Source: Bog-473 sp963717455
GTDB lineage: Bacteria; Actinomycetota; Acidimicrobiia; Acidimicrobiales; RAAP-2
DNA: 64,000 nt
Assembly (NCBI GenBank): GCA_963717455.1
Contig: OY970336.1
Span: 4,836,001 to 4,900,000 of the forward strand
Reading direction: 5' to 3'
The translations under genes were made by a program, and so were the position numbers. Below, piece by piece: positions 59,326-64,000 of this stretch. The notes under the pieces were generated by a model. It was not told the DNA's origin and did no database searches. It worked only from the letters and a program-made list of their open reading frames with translations. Within the stretch, counting starts at the first letter, position 1, and each line of letters begins with the position of its first letter.

Positions 59326-60027
59326 TCAGAGATAGGCGCCCTGGGCTGCGTCGGCCATATCCCGGGGCGTGCCCTGGTGGGCGATGCGGCCGTGCAGCAT
59401 GATGGCCGCCCGATCGGCAACACCGAGGGCCGTCTCCGCGAACTGCTCGACGAGGACGACGGTCACGCCGCTTGCCGCCACGGCCGCCACGAGCTCGTAG
59501 AGATGGCCCACGACGATGGGCGCCAGGCCCATGGAGATCTCGTCGAGCAGGAGCACCCGGGTCTCCCCCGCCAGCGCCCGCGAGATGGCGAGCATCTGCT
59601 GCTCACCCCCGGAGAGCGTGCCGGCGAGCTGCGTGCGGCGCTCCTTGAGGCGCGGGAACTGCTCGTAGGTGCGCGCTTCCACCTCGGCGATGCTGACGCC
59701 GCCGCGGTAGGTCCACATGCGCAGGTTGTCACGTACGGTCAGGTTCGGGAACACGCCGCGCCCTTCGGGGATGGCGATCACGCCGGTCCGCGCCAGGACG
59801 TCGGCTGTCCGCCGTGACGCCGTCAGGCCGTCGATGGCCACCGTGCCGGCGGTGGGGCGCAGCCGGCCACCAACGACCTTGAGCAGCGTGCTCTTCCCCG
59901 CTCCGTTGGGACCGAGGAGCGCGAACACGCTGCCGCCGGCGACGGTGAGGTCCACGCCATGGAGCACCTCGATGCGCCCGTAGGCGGCGTGGACGTCGCC
60001 GATCGTCAGACCCGCTCCCACGGTCAT
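59326..60027 (-). CDS. livF: Branched-chain amino acid ABC transporter ATPase LivF
   Basis: 233 aa. G-P-N-G-A-G-K-S-T (Walker A), L-S-G-G-E-Q-Q-M-L (signature), V-L-L-L-D-E-I (Walker B); I-P-E-G-R-G-V-F-P and S-M-G-L-A-P are LivF-specific. ATGA overlap with livG. Converges on valS with a seven-base gap between the stops. Confidence 0.93.
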   Translation of the reverse strand: MTVGAGLTIGDVHAAYGRIEVLHGVDLTVAGGSVFALLGPNGAGKSTLLKVVGGRLRPTAGTVAIDGLTASRRTADVLARTGVIAIPEGRGVFPNLTVRDNLRMWTYRGGVSIAEVEARTYEQFPRLKERRTQLAGTLSGGEQQMLAISRALAGETRVLLLDEISMGLAPIVVGHLYELVAAVAASGVTVVLVEQFAETALGVADRAAIMLHGRIAHQGTPRDMADAAQGAYL

Positions 60028-60815
60028 GTGCCCGCGGCCTCCCCAGGGGAGCCGGCCCCTGCGCCGGCCTCGGGGACGTGGCCCAGGTAGGCCTCCTGCA
60101 CGGCCGGGTTGCGGCGGACTTCGTCCGGGGTGCCGGTGGCGATGACCTCGCCGAAGTCGAGCACGTGCACCATCCCGCACACGCGCAGCACGAGGTTGGT
60201 GTCGTGCTCCACCAGGACGACGGCCCGTCCCTCGGCGGCGAGAGAGCAAAGGAGTCGTCCGAGCGCCTCGGTCTCACGCTCGTCGAGCCCCGAGCAGGGC
60301 TCGTCGAGCAGGAGGACCCTGGGGTCGGTGGACAGCGCGCGCGCCAGCTCCACGAGGCGGGCCATCCCGGTGGGGAGTGACGACACCGGTGCCGACACCG
60401 TCGCCCCGACGCCGACGCGCTCGAGGAGGTCGACGGCGGCCGACGCTGCGGCGCGGCCGGAGGCCTCGAGGCCGACGCGCACGTTGTCGGTCGCGCTCAG
60501 CGTCGAGAACAGCTCGAGGCGTTGGAACGTGCGGGCCAGGCCCAGGCGGGCCCGCACGTGGGTGCGCGTGCGGGTCACGTCCGTGCCACACAGGTGCACC
60601 GACCCGCGGTCGGGGCGCTGCAGGCCGGTGATGACGTTGAACAGTGTGGTCTTGCCCGCCCCGTTCGGGCCGATGAGGCCCGTCACCACGCCCGCCTCGG
60701 CGCGCAGCGTCACGTCGGAGAGCGCGGCGACGCCGCCGAAGTGGACGCTCACGTGCTCGACCCCGAGGGCCGGCGAGGCGGCGGCCGGGGGCCCGGTCCC
60801 GATCTCAGGCGGCAC
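60024..60815 (-). CDS. livG: Branched-chain amino acid ABC transporter ATPase LivG
   Basis: 263 aa. G-P-N-G-A-G-K-T-T (Walker A), V-L-L-L-D-E-P (Walker B) and A-R-T-F-Q-R-L-E-L-F, a LivG signature. The ABC signature here is S-L-P-T-G-M-A-R, departing from the usual L-S-x-G-x-Q, so ATP hydrolysis may depend mainly on the LivF half-site. GTG start overlapping the permease stop by 11 bases. Confidence 0.92.
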   Translation of the reverse strand: MPPEIGTGPPAAASPALGVEHVSVHFGGVAALSDVTLRAEAGVVTGLIGPNGAGKTTLFNVITGLQRPDRGSVHLCGTDVTRTRTHVRARLGLARTFQRLELFSTLSATDNVRVGLEASGRAAASAAVDLLERVGVGATVSAPVSSLPTGMARLVELARALSTDPRVLLLDEPCSGLDERETEALGRLLCSLAAEGRAVVLVEHDTNLVLRVCGMVHVLDFGEVIATGTPDEVRRNPAVQEAYLGHVPEAGAGAGSPGEAAGT

Positions 60816-62760
60816 GGGCCACCTCGGGGTCGAGGACGAGCGGGTCCCTGTCGCCCGGCTCGTCGCCGAAGGGCAGGTGGACCCGGCGCGTCAACCACTC
60901 CATGCCCAAGATGCCGTCAGGGTGGCGGGCGAGCAGCACGATCCCGATGCCGGCGGCCAGGCCGGTCAGGTCGGCCAGCGAGGTCGGCAGGTGCGTCTGG
61001 AGCACGGGGAGCGCCGCGGCCGTCATGCCCCCGAGCAGCGCGCCGGTGACGGTGCGGATCCCCCAGATGGCGACGAAGAGGAGCAGGGTGAGGCTGTCGA
61101 AGAACTCGACGTCGTTGGCGCCGATGCCCCCCTGCTGGCCCGCGTAGAACACCCCGCCGAGACCGGCCATGGCGGCCGAGAGGGCGAAGACGATCACCTT
61201 GGTGCGGACCGAGCTGAGGCCGACCGTGGCGTAGGCGGCGGGCGAGTCGCTCATCGCCACCAGACGGCGACCGAAGGCGCCGCGCCGCACCAGCCCGACG
61301 AGCAGGGCACACAGCGCGGCCACCACGGCGACCTCGATGAGCTCGGCCCGGTCGCCCACCGTATGCATGAACGGCAGCCGCAACCGGCCCACGCCGATGG
61401 ACGTCCCGTCCGAGATGACGCTCGAATTGCTGAAGAACGCGGTGAACATGACTTCGCCGAACGCGAAGGTCGCCAGCGCGAGGTACAGGCCGCGCAGGCG
61501 GAGCGCAGGCAACGCCACCAGCGCGCCGACGGCCCCCGACACCACGACCGCCAGGAGCAGGCCCCACCACGAGTCGCCGCCGAGCGTCTTCCCCATGGTG
61601 AAGGCCCCGATGCCCATGAACGTCAGCTGGCACAGCGAGACCTGGCCGGCGTAACCGACGAGGAGCACCAGGGACAGCCCGACGATGCCGAAGGCCAGGC
61701 CCTGGGAGAGCGTGGCGAGCGTCGTCGCTCCCACCATGACGGCCAGGAGCACCATGCCGGCCACGAGGACCACGGCGCCGGCGACAGACTGGCGTGCTGT
61801 CACCACCCTGGGGGAGGGCCGCACCGCCAGCCGGCCCACGGGGGCGAGTCGCGCCGCGGGGATCACGAGCAGCACGACGAAGAGGAAGAGCACCGGTACA
61901 ACCTCGGTCAGCACCGAGGCCAGGCCCGCATTGATGTGGCCCGGTAGGTAACCGACGCAGTACTGGGTGATCAGGCCCAACATCAGCGCACCGACGAACG
62001 TCATGGGCAGGTTGCGCAGCCGGCCCACGACCGCGGCGGCGAAGCCGTTGAGGGCGAGCAGAGTGAGCTGGGTCGACGTCAGACCCGTCTGTCCGACCAG
62101 CGGCGCGATCAGCACCCCGGCGAGCGCGGCCAGCATGAAGCCCAGTGCCCAGCCCATCTGCGCCATGCGGTGGGGCTTGGCGCCGGCCATGGCCACCAGA
62201 TCGGGGTCGTCGACCACGGCGCGCAGCGCCACGCCGAGGCGGAAGCGGCGCAGGAAGACGCCGAGCAGGACGGCCACGACGGCCGCCACCACGACGATCA
62301 TGATCTGCTGGTCCTGGATCGTCACTCCGTTGGCGCCGAAGAGGTGCACCGCCGCCACGGTGCCGTCGGCGGCGGTGAAGTAGGCCGGCACGGAGCGGAC
62401 GATGTCCGGGCTGCTCCAGAAGATCGTGGCGATGCCGAGCAGGATCACCAGTAGTCCGAGCGACACCATGAGCGATCGCTCGACCGTGGCGCCGTGAATG
62501 CGCCGAAACAGCACGAACTCCACTGCGATGGCCATGAGCGGCGCCTCGACGAACACGACGGCCGCAATGGCGAGGAGGAACGGCCAATGCCAGTCCTGCC
62601 ACAGCTGCCAGTACGAGAAGGCCGCCACCATCCCCACCGCGCCCTGCGCGAAGTTGAAGACCCCCGTCGTCTTGTAGGTCACCACCAGGCCCGTGGCCAA
62701 GATGCCGTAGACGGCGCCCGTCACGATCCCGAGGACGGTGAAGGAGAGGAACACGCTCAC
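60805..62760 (-). CDS. Fused LivH-LivM branched-chain amino acid permease
   Basis: 651 aa. Residues about 1-300 are LivH-like (F-N-F-A-Q-G-A near residue 35; the A-F-M-L-A-A-L-A-G-V loop follows). After a short linker, residues about 330-640 are LivM-like (G-Y-A-G-Q-V-S-L-C-Q, A-A-M-A-G-L-G-G-V-F-Y). The two subunits are normally separate genes; here one frame runs through without a stop. About 17-18 membrane helices in total. It fits between the binding protein and livG. Confidence 0.92.
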   Translation of the reverse strand: MSVFLSFTVLGIVTGAVYGILATGLVVTYKTTGVFNFAQGAVGMVAAFSYWQLWQDWHWPFLLAIAAVVFVEAPLMAIAVEFVLFRRIHGATVERSLMVSLGLLVILLGIATIFWSSPDIVRSVPAYFTAADGTVAAVHLFGANGVTIQDQQIMIVVVAAVVAVLLGVFLRRFRLGVALRAVVDDPDLVAMAGAKPHRMAQMGWALGFMLAALAGVLIAPLVGQTGLTSTQLTLLALNGFAAAVVGRLRNLPMTFVGALMLGLITQYCVGYLPGHINAGLASVLTEVVPVLFLFVVLLVIPAARLAPVGRLAVRPSPRVVTARQSVAGAVVLVAGMVLLAVMVGATTLATLSQGLAFGIVGLSLVLLVGYAGQVSLCQLTFMGIGAFTMGKTLGGDSWWGLLLAVVVSGAVGALVALPALRLRGLYLALATFAFGEVMFTAFFSNSSVISDGTSIGVGRLRLPFMHTVGDRAELIEVAVVAALCALLVGLVRRGAFGRRLVAMSDSPAAYATVGLSSVRTKVIVFALSAAMAGLGGVFYAGQQGGIGANDVEFFDSLTLLLFVAIWGIRTVTGALLGGMTAAALPVLQTHLPTSLADLTGLAAGIGIVLLARHPDGILGMEWLTRRVHLPFGDEPGDRDPLVLDPEVARAA

Positions 62761-62802
62761 GGCGTCACCTCGTGCCCACCCCCGGCCCCCGACCCGCGGG
62801 CC

Positions 62803-64000
62803 TTAGCCCGAGACCCCGGTCGCGTCGTACAGCTTGGCGTTGCAGTCGAACCCGCTGCCCTTCGGCAGCTCGCGGACGAAGGTGCCGTTCTTGATGCCCG
62901 CCATGAGGAAGCAGGGCGACACCGTCTTCGCCGCCGGGTCCGACCCCGCCATGATCCCGTTGGCGTTGTAGCTCGTGATCTTCTTGAGCTGCGCCATCAC
63001 GGTGCCCCTGGTGGGGCTCGGCCCCGCCGCCTTGAGTGCCTGCACGAACAGCTCGGCCGACGCCCACCCGAACAGCGTGTAGAGGTCCGGGACCCACGAC
63101 GCGTTCACCTTCTTGACGTAGGTGTCGAACTGCTTCACGGCCGGCACGCTCTTGGCGTCCTGGCCCAGGTAGAGGGCGTAGACCTGGCCGATCTGGATCC
63201 CGTTGGTCGCAGCCGGGCCCCCGGCGTGGGAGATGAACTGGTCGGCGTAGACGGGCCCGGTGGAGAAGATGAGGCCCGGGTGCCAGTTCTGGGTGGCCGC
63301 GTTCTCGACGAAGATCGCCGCGTCCTGCCAGTCGACGCCGCCCAGGTCGACGGCGTTCACCCCGGCGCTCTTCATGTTGATGACGTCGGTGGTGAAGTCG
63401 GACTGCAACGGGTTCACGTAGTCGAGGTAGCCGATCTTGTAGCCCACGCTCTTCATGCCGGCGAATTGCTCGGCCATCTGCTGCTTGGCCGACGCCACGT
63501 CTGAGATGATCGCCCCGACCGTCATGTCCTTGGGGTAGTGCTTCTTGTAGTACTCGACGGTCCCCAGGGACTCCTTGCCCGACAGTGGCTGCGCGCTGAA
63601 GTCGTTGGGCAGCGCGTTGGTGCCGGGGTCGAGCGTCACCGAGACGTCGGGCACGGCGGTGTTGCTGGCCAATGCGGCGCAGCCGTAGCCGTCGAAGAGC
63701 GAGAAGCTGCCGACAAGGGCGAAGTCGCTGTTGACGGCCTCCTGGGTGTCGGTCTGGTTCTGCTGGCCGCTGAAGGCGTCGTCCTTGGAGTCGACCATCA
63801 GCTTGCGGCCGTTGACGCCGCCCTCTGCGTTGATCATGGCGAAGTACGCCTTCACTCCGGTTGGCGCTCCCTCGAACAGGCCCGTGATCGGCCCGGAGAT
63901 GGTGGAGACGTTGCCCACGGTCACCGACTTCGAGGTGATGCCGGTCGTCGAGGCCTCCTGGGCGGGGGTCGGGGCCAGCGCCGGGGTGCAGGTGCCCGAC
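62803..64000 (-). CDS. Branched-chain amino acid-type ABC transporter substrate-binding protein (N-terminus beyond window)
   Basis: At least 398 residues of a Peripla_BP_6/LivK-like extracytoplasmic receptor. F-E-G-A-P-T-G-V-K-A-Y-F, I-N-A-E-G-G-V-N-G-R-K-L and D-S-K-D-D-A-F are the ligand-domain signatures. Reading continues in frame to the window edge through S-G-T-C-T-P-A-L-A-P, so the GTG inside is not the real start and the signal peptide lies outside. It precedes the permease by 42 bases and is presumably the first gene of the operon. Ligand: amino acid, amide or short carboxylate. Confidence 0.9.
   Translation of the reverse strand, partial: SGTCTPALAPTPAQEASTTGITSKSVTVGNVSTISGPITGLFEGAPTGVKAYFAMINAEGGVNGRKLMVDSKDDAFSGQQNQTDTQEAVNSDFALVGSFSLFDGYGCAALASNTAVPDVSVTLDPGTNALPNDFSAQPLSGKESLGTVEYYKKHYPKDMTVGAIISDVASAKQQMAEQFAGMKSVGYKIGYLDYVNPLQSDFTTDVINMKSAGVNAVDLGGVDWQDAAIFVENAATQNWHPGLIFSTGPVYADQFISHAGGPAATNGIQIGQVYALYLGQDAKSVPAVKQFDTYVKKVNASWVPDLYTLFGWASAELFVQALKAAGPSPTRGTVMAQLKKITSYNANGIMAGSDPAAKTVSPCFLMAGIKNGTFVRELPKGSGFDCNAKLYDATGVSG

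Noticed and set aside
1..64000. tRNA, rRNA, CRISPR, prophage, insertion sequence or origin of replication
   Set aside because: I found no cloverleaf, spaced repeat array, transposase, integrase or DnaA-box cluster. Gaps are mostly under 200 bases; the one long gap is described separately.

Overview
The window is a GC-rich (roughly 70%), densely coded piece of an actinobacterial chromosome. The evidence is a WhiB protein beside a PdtaS-type kinase, DUF3107, the DUF3090/SCO1664/MSMEG_4193 cluster, a TIGR03086 (mycothiol-dependent isomerase fold) protein, an SfLAP/GAP membrane protein and frequent GTG/TTG starts. Many operon-leading genes also carry a TANNNT box 6-8 bases before the start codon, the mark of leaderless mRNAs. 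A deep-branching lineage such as Acidimicrobiia fits, but that placement is inference. I see no rRNA, tRNA, CRISPR array, insertion sequence, prophage or integrase. The content is core and metabolic genes with small patches of uncharacterised genes.

Layout. 1-8.5 kb: a PIG-L deacetylase (cut by the window edge), DEAD-box helicase, Bcp peroxiredoxin, PPOX-fold protein, SfLAP protein, Fpg/Nei glycosylase, FrhB-like Fe-S flavoprotein, PaaI thioesterase, and a GlxA-type regulator coupled to a DJ-1 enzyme. 8.5-14.6 kb: FAD dehydrogenase, APH(3')-like kinase, family-5 uracil-DNA glycosylase, the phosphatase/DUF3090/SCO1664 trio (DUF3090 is frameshifted) and a TauE exporter. 14.6-28.7 kb: SGNH+MBOAT O-acyltransferase pair, etfBA, GDPD, whiB1 with an ideal CRP site, pdtaS-PHP phosphatase, O-methyltransferase, two ArsA/GET3-like ATPases with DUF3107, dGTPase, and enoyl-CoA hydratase with two small proteins. 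29-34 kb: membrane GGDEF protein, Mrp Fe-S carrier, SufR-like repressor and cysteine desulfurase.

34-41 kb is a complete cytochrome c maturation operon transcribed leftward (ccmA-B-C-D-E-F-tlpA-ccmH-ccmI-like). Its genes overlap by 1-11 bases. ccmF is split by two apparent one-base insertions. A CcdA reductant transporter lies nearby at 43 kb. 41-48.3 kb: methyltransferase, DJ-1 protein, gmd, glycosyltransferase, TetR, LMW phosphatase and a phosphotransferase. 48.4-53.9 kb is the least explained part: two small unknown genes, then a MoxR ATPase with a VWA/metallopeptidase-like partner facing two overlapping unknown genes. This is the best candidate for an undescribed system. 54-64 kb: acyl-CoA dehydrogenase, cysS and valS head-to-head over a shared symmetric -10 region, and a Liv-type branched-chain amino-acid ABC transporter with a fused LivH-LivM permease. 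Its substrate-binding protein runs off the right edge.

Functional links: Fe-S and redox homeostasis (Mrp, SufR, desulfurase, WhiB1, FrhB-like, ETF), haem-protein maturation (ccm, CcdA), signalling (WhiB1/CRP site, PdtaS, GGDEF) and acyl-CoA catabolism (ETF, acyl-CoA dehydrogenase, enoyl-CoA hydratase). Three one-base frameshifts of the same sign, in otherwise conserved genes, suggest sequence errors rather than decay.
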